64,000 bases of DNA from Desulfuromonas acetexigens (lineage in GTDB: Bacteria; Desulfobacterota; Desulfuromonadia; Desulfuromonadales; Trichloromonadaceae), in NCBI RefSeq assembly GCF_900111775.1, contig NZ_FOJJ01000023.1:186001-250000 (forward strand), given 5' to 3'. Shown one piece after another: positions 49,895 through 58,890 of this stretch (within the stretch, counting starts at the first letter, position 1; each line of letters begins with the position of its first letter). The notes under the pieces are model-generated. The model made no database searches and was not told the origin of the DNA. It saw nothing but the letters and a program-made list of their open reading frames with translations. The position numbers were made by a program, and so were the translations under genes.

Positions 49895-51274
49895 TCAGAA
49901 ACTGGCCGCCGCCTTGGCGGCGCCGGTGGCGGCGGTGGGCTGGACTTCAAGTTGGGCGCCGAGCTCCGGCGCCAGCTTGCGGATCTTCTCGCGGGTCGAG
50001 TCATCCTTGATCAGGTCATCGAAACGCCCGGGCGCGGCTTCATAAAGGGAAGCCGGAGGAAACTTGTTGAAGGCGTCGGCCACCTGCTCCGTCGAACCGG
50101 CCGCCTTGAAGCGCACGCTCACCGTATCCCCCTTGGCCGACTCGATGGCGAAAGCCGTGGTCTGGAATTTCTCGTTGAGGGGTCCGATCAGGGAGGTGTT
50201 GACGCTCTGGGCGAAATTCTCCCGGGAGCCGCTGTAGTCGACCTCGAAGAGCGAGGCCTTGCCCGCCTGGAAATCGCGGAATTCCAGGTTGAGCACATGG
50301 CGCAAACCGAGCAGCTCTTTTTTGAGGAGATTGCCGGTGTCGTAATCGGGCAGGCCGTGCACATGGAGCTGGAAGATACGCGAAGGGCTGAGCAGCTGCT
50401 GCTCGAAGAAATCCTTGTTGAACTCGGCGGCGATCAGGGCGCCGATATCGGCCAGGGCGACATCCTCGTCGTTCCAGCTCTTCTTCTGGGGAACCTGATT
50501 ATTGAAATAGATCTCCTCGCCGGTGAGCACATTGAGGCATTTGACCGTCCACGAAGTCAGGACATATTTGGAAACGTTCAGCCCCGAGGCCGCCAGGCGC
50601 ACGGTGTTCTTTTTGAACTTGGCCTCGCCGCTGATGGCGAAATCGGCCTGGGCATCCTTGACGCTCCCCGACTCGGGCTCGGACCAGACCCGGTAGCCGA
50701 AGGCGGAGATCCCCTTTTTCAGAATGTTCTCGGCGATCTCCGAACGCTCGGGGGGAACCTCCGAGCCACGCTCGGCGTCCTTGACCCGCACCGCCACCGA
50801 AATGCGGGGATTGCCCTGCTCCTTGATGAGGGAAACGCGCTGGGTGCGGGACATCTCCTTGAGGCTTTCCTGGATGTCTGAGAGATAGACTTCGGCCTTG
50901 AGCAGGATGTGCATGAAGCCGTCCTCCCCCAGCCAGGGATCGCTCTCCTTGATGACCTGCTTGATCAGCCCCTGGGATTTGGTCAGCACCTTGTCTTCGA
51001 TCAGGGCGAAGTTTTCCACCAGGGTCGAGCTCTCCACCAGGGTGCCGACCGCCTTTTCGATCACCTGCCGGCGGGCGTCGGCGCGCAGGTCGTCGAGCAG
51101 CAGCCCCTTGTCGTTCCGGTAGATGGCGGCATCGGGATCGGCCAAGCCTTCCGCCGAAACGATAATGGTCTTCGCCGCCGCCTTCTCCCCCTTGGCCGGT
51201 TTGTTCGCCGCCAAGGCGACGCCGAAGAAGAGACAGCAGGAGAGAATCGACAGCACAAAGATCAGTTTCTTCAT
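49895..51274 (-). CDS. secreted protein with LPP20/FlgT-like N-terminal region
   Basis: A 459-aa exported protein, start MKKLIFVL with GGAGGTG upstream and signal peptide ending AALAANK-like (FFGVALAANKPAKG). Residues ~30-150 resemble the FlgT/LPP20 N-terminal fold (IIVSAEGLADPDAAIYRN, ARRQVIEKAVGTLVESST). A β-rich region follows with ASGLNVSKYVLTSWTVKCL. No catalytic motif. It belongs with CsgG-like neighbours; a periplasmic or outer-membrane adaptor is likely. The larger frame from 51328 is rejected. Confidence 0.7.
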   Translation of the reverse strand: MKKLIFVLSILSCCLFFGVALAANKPAKGEKAAAKTIIVSAEGLADPDAAIYRNDKGLLLDDLRADARRQVIEKAVGTLVESSTLVENFALIEDKVLTKSQGLIKQVIKESDPWLGEDGFMHILLKAEVYLSDIQESLKEMSRTQRVSLIKEQGNPRISVAVRVKDAERGSEVPPERSEIAENILKKGISAFGYRVWSEPESGSVKDAQADFAISGEAKFKKNTVRLAASGLNVSKYVLTSWTVKCLNVLTGEEIYFNNQVPQKKSWNDEDVALADIGALIAAEFNKDFFEQQLLSPSRIFQLHVHGLPDYDTGNLLKKELLGLRHVLNLEFRDFQAGKASLFEVDYSGSRENFAQSVNTSLIGPLNEKFQTTAFAIESAKGDTVSVRFKAAGSTEQVADAFNKFPPASLYEAAPGRFDDLIKDDSTREKIRKLAPELGAQLEVQPTAATGAAKAAASF

Positions 51275-51340
51275 AACACCTCCAGAATCCCTTTGGGGTG
51301 GGCATGAGCTTTCATCAGAACGGAACACGAGCGCTTACGA

Positions 51341-51460
51341 GGCTGATCAAGAATGCCCAGATGCAAGGCGCCCGAAATTCGAGGAGTGAGGCGTACCTTA
51401 CAGGTACGTCGTAACGACGAGAATGAGGGCAACGCCGCAGATGGGCGTTTTTCATCAGCC
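51341..51460. repeat. 120-bp dispersed structured repeat, copy 2
   Basis: Same length and orientation as the copy at 39629. The central hairpin is CGTACCT-tac-AGGTACG and the outer stem ATTC/GAAT. It lies 67 bases upstream of the secreted protein ATG and two bases after the stop of the next gene upstream. Confidence 0.8.
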
Positions 51461-51462
51461 GC

Positions 51463-52113
51463 CTACCGTCCCTGCCGGCAATGATCGTTATAGAGCTCGG
51501 CCAGCATCCGGTCGGCCTTCTCCCGGGTCAGTTGTAGCGCGGTTTGCAGGGCATCGTTGGCGACATAGGAATCGGCCGTCGCCGAGACCGTGGAAATCAC
51601 CCGCCCCTTGCGGTCGAGCAGGGTCAGGGTCAGGGTCAGGAAGAGCTCATCGATATCGAGAATCGGATTGCGCCGCTCGCTGACAGCGATCAGGCCGCGC
51701 AGCAGAAAGCGGGCCTGCAACCTTCCGGCGGCGGCGATGGCGGCATCCATGTCGTTGTTGAGAAAGGCGGTGCGCTCGGCGTCGGCGACCTGGGCATTGA
51801 TCTCCTGCTGGGTGCAGGTTTTCAAGCCGAGACCGCGCAGGCGGCTGTTGATCTCGTCAAAAAGCGGGCCGTCGTTGGTGCGGCGCGCACTCCCCTGCCC
51901 GGTACGCTCCTCGCCGATGAGGACGGCGATGCGTTGCCCCTTGAGTTTGGAAGAGCAGTCGACGCTGAGCAGGTCGCCGACAACGCGGCGCTCCTCGGAA
52001 ACCTGAGCCGCGTCCTGCGCTGCCTGCTGCTGTTCATAGCCGCTGAAGGTGAACCCGGAGGCCCACAAAGGACCGGCCGAAAGCAGCCAGAGCAAAAAAA
52101 CCAGGCGCATCAT
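51463..52113 (-). CDS. exported CsgG/LpoB-like protein
   Basis: A 216-aa protein with a signal peptide (MMRLVFLLWLLSAGPLWASG). The mature part has the CsgG/LpoB-like layout: GQRIAVLIGEERTGQGSARR, LFDEINSRLRGLGLKTCTQQ, RFLLRGLIAVSERRNPIL, DELFLTLTLTLLDRKG. GGGAGG lies upstream. It heads the set of three envelope genes. Confidence 0.7.
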   Translation of the reverse strand: MMRLVFLLWLLSAGPLWASGFTFSGYEQQQAAQDAAQVSEERRVVGDLLSVDCSSKLKGQRIAVLIGEERTGQGSARRTNDGPLFDEINSRLRGLGLKTCTQQEINAQVADAERTAFLNNDMDAAIAAAGRLQARFLLRGLIAVSERRNPILDIDELFLTLTLTLLDRKGRVISTVSATADSYVANDALQTALQLTREKADRMLAELYNDHCRQGR

Positions 52114-52236
52114 GAAAACCTCCCGGGGAGAAGAAAAACAAACGGATGACGGTTACCTGAACACCCCGTCAGGTTCCAGAGTAAAGCAGCCAGGGGCTTG
52201 TAATCAATAGGTAAAAATTAACGGATAAAGAATCGA

Positions 52237-52773
52237 TCAGCCTTTCGGTTGCTCCCGGTTGCGCGCGACCAGCACCTGGCGCAGGGTTGTGAGAATTTCC
52301 CCCCCGGAGAGCCCGGGCGCATTCTTCTTCATCTGCCCGAGAAAGAGCTGGGCCAGATAAAAAGCGTCCTCGGGCGGAATCGGCACCGCCTTAACCTGCC
52401 GGCCCCGGGCGAAGACCCGCATGAAAAGCTTATCCCCCTGATCCTCCAGGGAAAAGCCCTTGCTGTTATCCTCGCCATGGTTCTTGTATTCGCAGCGCGG
52501 CAGCCAGCCGAAAAGCACCGCCGTAGTGACCGGCAGTTCGTCGCGGGTGAGCTGCACGCGGATCTTGTTCGCCCAGTCGTACTGTTTGGGGCCGGTGGCG
52601 TCCGCCGCCTCGATGCAGACGGTGTGAATGCCGAAGCGGGTCTCGTCCGGCTCGAAACAGAGGGCGGCCTTGGCGCCATAGACGTGTCGGCTGGCACGGG
52701 CGCGGCCATCGCCGTTGGCATCGGCGGGCAGGGACGAAGTGGGTTCCGATGGGGTGATGTGGGGCTTGGTCAT
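52237..52773 (-). CDS. conserved hypothetical protein
   Basis: A 178-aa soluble protein with no motif I recognise. β-rich pattern: RHVYGAKAALCFEPDETRFG, IRVQLTRDELPVTTAVLFGW, GDKLFMRVFARGRQVKAVPI and a helical end YLAQLFLGQMKKNAPGL. CAAGGAGG precedes the ATG. It lies alone between the envelope trio and an MFS gene. Confidence 0.6.
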   Translation of the reverse strand: MTKPHITPSEPTSSLPADANGDGRARASRHVYGAKAALCFEPDETRFGIHTVCIEAADATGPKQYDWANKIRVQLTRDELPVTTAVLFGWLPRCEYKNHGEDNSKGFSLEDQGDKLFMRVFARGRQVKAVPIPPEDAFYLAQLFLGQMKKNAPGLSGGEILTTLRQVLVARNREQPKG

Positions 52774-52825
52774 TTTGTTCCTCCTTGATCATTAAAAGAG
52801 CCGTCGGGCGCGGAAAAATCACAGG

Positions 52826-54031
52826 TCACGGAACCGGCGCCGCCTGCGTTGCCCGACGGCCATAGACCAGAAGGGGCAGGATCAGTAGCGCCGCGCAGAA
52901 ATAAGGCAGATGGGGATGCCACTGGTAGAGGCCGGTGCCCAGCACCGGCCCGAGGACGAAGCCCGCCGCCGGGCAGGCGGAAACCAGTCCGCCCACCGCC
53001 CCCTGCTCCCGCGCCCCGACCGACAGCGAAGCCCCGGCGGTAAAGCCGGGGGAGATCAGTCCCAGGGCCAGGCCATGCAGGCCGAGACAGACAACCAGCC
53101 AGGGGATGCTGCCGGCGAAGGGCAAGGCGACCAGCCCCGTCAGCAGCACCGGCAGGCCCAGGTTCATCAGCCGCCGGGGGGTCATGCCAGCGCGGCGCAC
53201 CAGCACCGATTGGGAAAAGAGGGAGAGGATCGAGGAAACCATCATCCCCAGTCCAAGAGCCTGGGCGGTGGCCCGGCCGTCGAGGACGAAGCGGTCCTGC
53301 AGATAGAAGCCGACGGTCTGGCTCATCATCGAAAAGGCGAGAAAGGTCACGAAACCGATGAGAATGTAGGGGAAGTAGCGGCGGTCGAAGAGCCGCAAGC
53401 GGATCTCGCCAACCTTCGTCGTCACTCCCCGGGGCGGCTCGCGCAGCACCACCGTCAGCAACAGCGTCGCCAGCAGGGAGATCCCGGCGGCGATATAGAT
53501 CGGCGCCAAGAGCCCGAGAGCGGCGAGCAACCCGCTCAGCGCCGGTCCGAGAATCGCCCCCAGGGTGCGGGCCGAGCCGAGCCGGCCCATCCCCGCCACC
53601 CGCGCCCCAGCGCTGGTGGTATCGGCCATATAGGCTGAAGCGGCGCTGGGCGCCGCCGACATGAGCAGGGCCATGAGCACCCGGGAAAAAATTGCCAGCA
53701 AAAAGAGGGGCAACCCCACCAGCAGCCCCCGCTGGCCGAAGAGAAAGACCGTGGCAAAGAGGGCGCAACCGACGGTGTAACCAAACTGGCCGATGAGCAG
53801 CACCGGTCGGCGCCCCCAGCGGTCGCAGGTGCGCCCCCAGATCGGGCTGGCCAGGGTGAAGGCGAGGGACGAGCAGGTGATGATCACGCCGATGCGCACC
53901 TCGCTCAGCCCCACCTCCCGGCCCAGCGGCGCCAGCAGGGCAAAGGTCATCGATTGGCCGATGCCGACGCTGAGGACGCTGAACAGGACCAGCCGGGTCG
54001 CCAGCCGCTCACGCCACTCCTCACCCCTCAC
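52826..54031 (-). CDS. MFS transporter (drug/metabolite efflux type)
   Basis: A 401-aa major facilitator with about 12 hydrophobic segments. The motif between TM2 and TM3 reads GRTCDRWGRRPVLLIGQ, and the TM5 motif GPALSGLLAALG resembles that of TetA-like efflux carriers. The substrate is unknown. It starts with GTG overlapping the rmuC stop. Confidence 0.88.
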   Translation of the reverse strand: MRGEEWRERLATRLVLFSVLSVGIGQSMTFALLAPLGREVGLSEVRIGVIITCSSLAFTLASPIWGRTCDRWGRRPVLLIGQFGYTVGCALFATVFLFGQRGLLVGLPLFLLAIFSRVLMALLMSAAPSAASAYMADTTSAGARVAGMGRLGSARTLGAILGPALSGLLAALGLLAPIYIAAGISLLATLLLTVVLREPPRGVTTKVGEIRLRLFDRRYFPYILIGFVTFLAFSMMSQTVGFYLQDRFVLDGRATAQALGLGMMVSSILSLFSQSVLVRRAGMTPRRLMNLGLPVLLTGLVALPFAGSIPWLVVCLGLHGLALGLISPGFTAGASLSVGAREQGAVGGLVSACPAAGFVLGPVLGTGLYQWHPHLPYFCAALLILPLLVYGRRATQAAPVP

Positions 54032-55689
54032 TCCTCACTCTCCCCCGGATCATCCAGCCCGAGAAGCGGCCCGGCTTCCTCCTCGGGCAGCCGCCCGACA
54101 GCGCGTAGGGTACGGTCGATGGCCCGCCGCCGCACCGCCACGCCGTCGATGCTGCGGGTCGCTTCGTGCAGCTTCTTCTGCACCTTGTCGAGCACCTCGC
54201 CGTAGCGGCCGAACTCGGTCTTGACCGCCTCCAGCACCCGCCAGACCTCGCCGGAACGTTTCTGGATGGCGAGGGTGCGGAAGCCCATCTGCAGGGCGTT
54301 GAGGGTAGCAGCCAGGGTCGTCGGCCCGGCCAGGGTGACGCGGCAGTCCCGCTGCAACTGCTCGGCGAGGCCGGGACGGCGGAGGATTTCGGCGTAGAGC
54401 CCTTCGGTGGGAAGAAAGAGGATGGCGAAATCGGTGGTGTGGGGAGGATGCAGATATTTGTCGCGGATGTCGCGGGCACAGGCACGGATGCGGCTCTCCA
54501 GCTGCCGCGCCGCCTCCTCCACCGCCGCCCCGTCGCCAAGCTCGGCCGCCGCCGTCAGACGCGCGTAATCCTCCAGGGGAAACTTGGCGTCGATGGGGAG
54601 CAGCACCTCGGGCTCCCCATCCCCCTTGCCCGGCAGGCGGATGGCGTACTCGACCCGTTCGGCGCTCCCCGGCCGGGTGGGGGTATTGGTCAGATACTGC
54701 TCGGGGGTCAGCAGCTGTTCGAGGATGCTCCCCAGCTGCACCTCCCCCCAGGTGCCCCGGGTCTTGACGTTGCTGAGCACCCGTTTGAGATCCCCCACCC
54801 CGCTCGCCAGGCTCTGCATCTCGCCGAGCCCCTTGTGCACCAATTCCAGCCGTTCACTGACCAGGCGGAAGGATTCGCCGAGGCGCTTCTCCAGCGTCCC
54901 CTGCAACTGCTCGTCTACCGTCTTGCGGATCGTCTCCAGCTTCTCGGCATTGTCGGCGCGCAGGCTGTCGAGACGCCCCTCCACGGTCAGGCGCAGGGCT
55001 TCCTGGGCCTGCTCCTGGCGCCGGGTGAGCCGGGCCAGCTCCTCGGCCAGCTGCGTCAGCCGCTCCCGCTGGCTCTCGCCGAGACGGCCAAGGCTGGCGA
55101 TCAGGCCATCCCCGAGGCTTTTCAGGCTGCCCTGCACCTCTTCACGCAGGGCGCGATCACTCTGCGCCGCCTGCCCTTTCAGTTCCGTCAGTTGGGTCTC
55201 GACGGACTGCCGCAGATCCTTGTGCCGCAGATCGAGACCGGCGCGGGTTTCACTCATCCCCTCCTTCAGCGCAGCGGCCATCCCCTCGACCCGCTGGTCG
55301 ATGCGCCGGACGCCGTCGTCCAACCGTTCGGCGAAAAGCTGCAGCTGGGCTTTCTGCAAGGTCTGCATCTCGGCCATGGTGCGCAGCACCGAATCCTGAA
55401 AGCCCCGCAGCAACCCGCCCACTTCCTCGCGCAGCGCCTTGCCCGCAGCATTGGCTTCATCCCGCCCGCGCACCCCTTCCTCGCGGAGAACGCGCTCCAG
55501 GCGCTCGTCGGCGACGGCGAGCTGGGATAGTCGGCTTTCCAGCTCCCCCCGCAACGCCAGCCACTGCCGCCGCTGCCGGAGGAAAAGGACCAGAACGATC
55601 AGCAGCAGGAGCAGGCACAGCAGACCGAGGAGCACGGCGGCCGCCGCCAGCTGCCAGAGGGAAAGAAGTTCGGGGAGCTCAGCCCACAT
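54028..55689 (-). CDS. rmuC: DNA recombination protein RmuC
   Basis: A 553-aa RmuC. An N-terminal membrane segment (AAAVLLGLLCLLLLLIVLVL) is followed by a long coiled coil and the RmuC nuclease-like domain: LKRVLSNVKTRGTWGEVQLG, LLPIDAKFPLEDYARL, LHPPHTTDFAILFLPTEGLY, ATLNALQMGFRTLAIQKRSG. It is thought to limit recombination at inverted repeats through a PD-(D/E)XK fold. The MFS start overlaps its stop by four bases. Confidence 0.95.
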   Translation of the reverse strand: MWAELPELLSLWQLAAAAVLLGLLCLLLLLIVLVLFLRQRRQWLALRGELESRLSQLAVADERLERVLREEGVRGRDEANAAGKALREEVGGLLRGFQDSVLRTMAEMQTLQKAQLQLFAERLDDGVRRIDQRVEGMAAALKEGMSETRAGLDLRHKDLRQSVETQLTELKGQAAQSDRALREEVQGSLKSLGDGLIASLGRLGESQRERLTQLAEELARLTRRQEQAQEALRLTVEGRLDSLRADNAEKLETIRKTVDEQLQGTLEKRLGESFRLVSERLELVHKGLGEMQSLASGVGDLKRVLSNVKTRGTWGEVQLGSILEQLLTPEQYLTNTPTRPGSAERVEYAIRLPGKGDGEPEVLLPIDAKFPLEDYARLTAAAELGDGAAVEEAARQLESRIRACARDIRDKYLHPPHTTDFAILFLPTEGLYAEILRRPGLAEQLQRDCRVTLAGPTTLAATLNALQMGFRTLAIQKRSGEVWRVLEAVKTEFGRYGEVLDKVQKKLHEATRSIDGVAVRRRAIDRTLRAVGRLPEEEAGPLLGLDDPGESEE

Positions 55690-55693
55690 GGGC

Positions 55694-57343
55694 CTAGGCC
55701 TCCAGTACCCGCAACAGATGGGGGACGAGCTGCTTCTTGCGGGAGAGGACGCCTTTGAGCTCGTAGAGGTTCTCTTCCAGCTGGGGATAGCCGACCACGT
55801 AGGGGAACTCCTTACCGCCCAGGGCCAGGAGCAGACTGGTTTCCTGGACGATGTCGGTGACCAGCAGCCCGGCCGTGTCGAGGTTGCGTTCCTCCTTGAG
55901 TTTGGCCAGCTCCGCCGCGAGATCCTCTTTCATGGCGTGGAATTCGTGGAAGCTGACGACCTCGACCTGACCGACCCCGAAGCCGCGTGCCCCCGCCTGG
56001 TATTCCTTGAAATCGGCGAGAAGCAGATGACGCAGCGACGGGTAGGAACGCAGGGCGCTGCCGGAAGCGAAGAGCCGGCGGCCGTACTCCTGGGGATCGA
56101 GGCCGGAGAGTTCGGCGAGCCAGGCGGCGAAATCGCGGTCGAGGACGGTGGTGGTCGGCGAGCGCAGAATCACCGTGTCGGAGAGCAGCCCGGAGAGCAT
56201 CAGTCCGGCGGTGGCGGCGTCGGGGGTGATTCCCGCCTGCCGGTAGAGGCCGGCGACTACGGTGCAGGTGCTGCCTAGGGGCTGGTTGATAAAGCGGATC
56301 GGCTGATCGGTATGGAAATTCCCCAGACGATGATGGTCGACGACCTCGCTGATCTCCACCTTATCGGCGCCGGGGACCGCCTGCGAGAGTTCGTTGTGAT
56401 CGACCAGCACCAGCTTGATCGGCGACGGCGTGAGCAGGGTGCTCTTGGTCGCCACCGCCGCTACCCGCCCCTCGTTGTCGAGTACCACCGCACCGGGATC
56501 GCTGCTGTGCAGCAGCTTCAGGCGCAGATCGTCGAGGCGGTCGGCGAGGCCGACGCAGGGGAAATCCTTGCCAATGAGACAGCTCACCGGCGTGGAAAGG
56601 CGGGTCAGCCAGGTGCTGGTGGCGGTATCGAAGGGGGTGGAGAGGATGGTCACGCCGTTTTTGCGCCCCGTCTCGATGATATCGTCGGCGATGGGCAGGC
56701 TGCCGGTGACGACCAGCACCCGCACCCCGGCGTCGACCCCGACCCGCTGGATCGATTCGCGGTCGCCGGTGATGAGAACGATGCGGCGGGCGTCGAGGGG
56801 CGCGACCTTGTCCCGGAAGGTCGCCGTCGCCATGGCGCCGACGTAGAGGTCGAGATCCTCCACCTTCCCTTCATCCACCAGATGCACCGCCGTCGCCTTG
56901 AGACACTGGCGGATGGAGTCGGGAGAGGTCGTCACCCGGCGGATTTCCGCTTCCCGGCTCGGCACCAGGAATTTTTCCGAAACCTTCTTCAGCACCAGCA
57001 GCCCCAGCGGCCGCCGGTCGTCGTCGATCACCGGCAGCAAACGAATGTTGTGGGCGTGAAAGAGGCCGAGAGCCTCGGACAGGGGCGCATTTCCGGCGAT
57101 GGTGACGACCTCGTCGCGGATGACGTCGCGCACCCGGGGATAGACATCGAGCAGCAGCTTCGGCCGGGGGACCTCAAGAGTGTCGAGAACGAATTCGGTC
57201 TGCCGGTTGAGATCGCCGGCCCGCGCCGGTTCGACGTTGGCCAGTCCCTGCAGGGCGCGCAGCCGGGCATAGGCAATGGCGCTGCAGACCGAGTCGGTAT
57301 CGGGATTTTTATGGCCAATGACATAGGTAATGCCGCGTTTCAT
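55694..57343 (-). CDS. Mn-dependent inorganic pyrophosphatase (family II) with CBS/DRTGG regulatory insert
   Basis: A 549-aa DHH-family pyrophosphatase. The motifs are GHKNPDTDSVCSAIAY at the N-terminus and EVVDHHRLGNFHTD (DHH), then GLLSDTVILRSPTTTVLDRD. The length is far above the ~310 residues of a simple enzyme because a CBS-DRTGG-CBS block lies between residues ~65 and ~310 (PLGLLVLKKV, VLVVTGSLPIADDII). Such enzymes are controlled by adenine nucleotides. I chose ATG 57343 with GAGGACC upstream. Copy B of the hairpin repeat lies 60 bases upstream. Confidence 0.94.
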   Translation of the reverse strand: MKRGITYVIGHKNPDTDSVCSAIAYARLRALQGLANVEPARAGDLNRQTEFVLDTLEVPRPKLLLDVYPRVRDVIRDEVVTIAGNAPLSEALGLFHAHNIRLLPVIDDDRRPLGLLVLKKVSEKFLVPSREAEIRRVTTSPDSIRQCLKATAVHLVDEGKVEDLDLYVGAMATATFRDKVAPLDARRIVLITGDRESIQRVGVDAGVRVLVVTGSLPIADDIIETGRKNGVTILSTPFDTATSTWLTRLSTPVSCLIGKDFPCVGLADRLDDLRLKLLHSSDPGAVVLDNEGRVAAVATKSTLLTPSPIKLVLVDHNELSQAVPGADKVEISEVVDHHRLGNFHTDQPIRFINQPLGSTCTVVAGLYRQAGITPDAATAGLMLSGLLSDTVILRSPTTTVLDRDFAAWLAELSGLDPQEYGRRLFASGSALRSYPSLRHLLLADFKEYQAGARGFGVGQVEVVSFHEFHAMKEDLAAELAKLKEERNLDTAGLLVTDIVQETSLLLALGGKEFPYVVGYPQLEENLYELKGVLSRKKQLVPHLLRVLEA

Positions 57344-57402
57344 GATGGGTCCTCGCGATGTATTTGGAGAGCGGATAAAACCCAAACCTGAAAAAGCGAT
57401 CT

Positions 57403-57497
57403 CACCACAGAGAGCACAGAGAACACCGAGTAAAAACGATGAGTTAAGCATGAAAGGGGCAAAGAGAATCTCTCTGTGCTCTCTGTGGCTCTGTGGT
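57403..57497. repeat. CACCACAGAG-type hairpin repeat, copy B
   Basis: It starts CACCACAGAGAGCACAGAG and ends CTCTGTGGCTCTGTGGT. It lies in the leader of the pyrophosphatase gene (minus strand). Confidence 0.75.
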
Positions 57498-57526
57498 AAT
57501 CGACCTTATTTTAGGTTCAAGGAAAG

Positions 57527-58348
57527 TCAGGGGTTATTTGTCGTCGGCGCCGGAAGCGGTCGTTCGCTGCCGTAGATCGAGCCGAGGCCGATGACGTTTT
57601 CGACGATGCCGCGCTCGGGGCGCAGGGCCTGATCGAACCAGATGTAGAGAATGCCGTCCTTGGTTTCGAAGACCTCGGGATCGACCCGAACCTTGACCAG
57701 GGTGCCGTTTTTGGAGAAAAACTCCTTCGCCGGCCATTTCTCCCCGGGCAGCACTTCCGCATCGATCCAGCCAACCCCCTTTTTGGCCAAGGCGAGAATG
57801 CGATAGGTTTCCCCGGGAGTCAAGGGCCCGTAAACCCCCGCCTGGAAATTGAAAAAGGCGGTAAGGATATCGGCGGGGGGCGTGCCCTGGATAGGCAGGA
57901 CGGTAGCGGCGCCAGGCACGCCGTCACGGGTGCGGGCATAGCTCACCTGCCCCTTTTCGTGATCGAAGAGGTAGCGCTTGCCGCGATCCTTGCGCTTGCC
58001 CTCCGGGCCCTTGATGATGCGGGACTCGTAGGAAAGGGAACGCAAGCGGCCGTCCGGACCGGCTTCCATCAACGACTCGTAACGCTGCACCCGATCGGAC
58101 GTCACCCAGGCCGCCACCCCCAGGGTGCGAGCTTCGAGCAGCGCCCGGTAGGTGCCGGGACGGGGCCCCGGAGAGACCGCGAGTTGCCCTTCGGCGATGC
58201 GGTCAAACCAGAGAAAAGCGATGTCGTAGACCAGTTCCTTCCCCACCCAGGAATCGATGGTCACCTGCGGCGCCGCAGCGGGAGCCGCGACGGCGCTTCC
58301 GCTCGCGGCCAGCAGCAGCCACAGGCAAAACCAGACGCGATATTTCAT
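57527..58348 (-). CDS. DUF3108 domain exported protein
   Basis: A 273-aa protein with signal peptide (MKYRVWFCLWLLLAASGSAV). The DUF3108 pattern follows: VGKELVYDIAFLWFDRIAEG, VQRYESLMEAGPDGRLRSL, FDHEKGQVSYARTRDGV, LTAFFNFQAGVYGPLTPGET (in parts). The family is thought to act in the periplasm, function unknown. AAGGAGGG precedes the ATG at 58348. Confidence 0.85.
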   Translation of the reverse strand: MKYRVWFCLWLLLAASGSAVAAPAAAPQVTIDSWVGKELVYDIAFLWFDRIAEGQLAVSPGPRPGTYRALLEARTLGVAAWVTSDRVQRYESLMEAGPDGRLRSLSYESRIIKGPEGKRKDRGKRYLFDHEKGQVSYARTRDGVPGAATVLPIQGTPPADILTAFFNFQAGVYGPLTPGETYRILALAKKGVGWIDAEVLPGEKWPAKEFFSKNGTLVKVRVDPEVFETKDGILYIWFDQALRPERGIVENVIGLGSIYGSERPLPAPTTNNP

Positions 58349-58387
58349 ATAAAACCCTCCTTGATCTTTGCTTATCCCAAAAGCATG

Positions 58388-58487
58388 CACCACAGAGGAC
58401 ACCGAGAACACAGAGGAAAAACAGAGAGTTAAAGGATGAAATCTGAAAGTGCGATTGGATTTTTCTGAGACCTCTGTGCCTCGTGGC
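58388..58487. repeat. CACCACAGAG-type hairpin repeat, copy C
   Basis: It starts CACCACAGAGGACACCGAG and ends CCTCTGTGCCTCGTGG. It is more diverged at its 3' arm than copies A and B. It lies in the leader of the DUF3108 gene (minus strand). Confidence 0.7.
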
Positions 58488-58580
58488 TAATGATCAGACC
58501 TTTTGTGGGTCATTGACGGAGTGCACAGTTTACCCGGCGAAATGGATGAAGTCGAGTCATGAATTGAGCCCGGTTTCCGG

Positions 58581-58609
58581 CTGACAAGAGCGGGCAAAGC
58601 TGCTAGCAT
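58581..58609 (+). promoter_or_regulatory. sigma70-like promoter of the small ferredoxin gene
   Basis: CTGACA and TAGCAT are separated by 17 bases. The start of transcription would be about 22 bases before the ATG at 58640. Confidence 0.5.
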
Positions 58610-58639
58610 GCGCCCCAAATTCACCAGGAGGTCCCATCC

Positions 58640-58870
58640 ATGTCCCGAATCCCCGCCGTCGATCAGGAATGCTGCATCAGTTGCGAAGTCTGCGTCCACC
58701 TCTGCCCGGAGGTCTTCCGCATGGAAGGTGAGGACGGCCACAGTCACGGCCACGATCATGACCACGGCGCGCACAAATCGATCGTCTACAATCCGACCGG
58801 CGCCCCCGAAAGCAAGATCGAGCTGGCCATGGACAGCTGCCCGGCTGCCTGCATCTACTGGCGGGACTGA
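58640..58870 (+). CDS. small ferredoxin with His-rich insert
   Basis: A 76-aa [4Fe-4S] ferredoxin with the cluster motif CCISCEVCVHLCPEVFRM and a distal DSCPAACI. Between them lies a His-rich loop (GHSHGHDHDHGAHK), not usual in monocluster ferredoxins. AGGAGGTCCC lies ahead of the ATG. The next gene (MFS) follows after 20 bases. A metal-binding or sensing role for the His loop is an inference. Confidence 0.88.
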   Translation: MSRIPAVDQECCISCEVCVHLCPEVFRMEGEDGHSHGHDHDHGAHKSIVYNPTGAPESKIELAMDSCPAACIYWRD

Positions 58871-58890
58871 GCCCCCCGCCGCCGCGCGCC

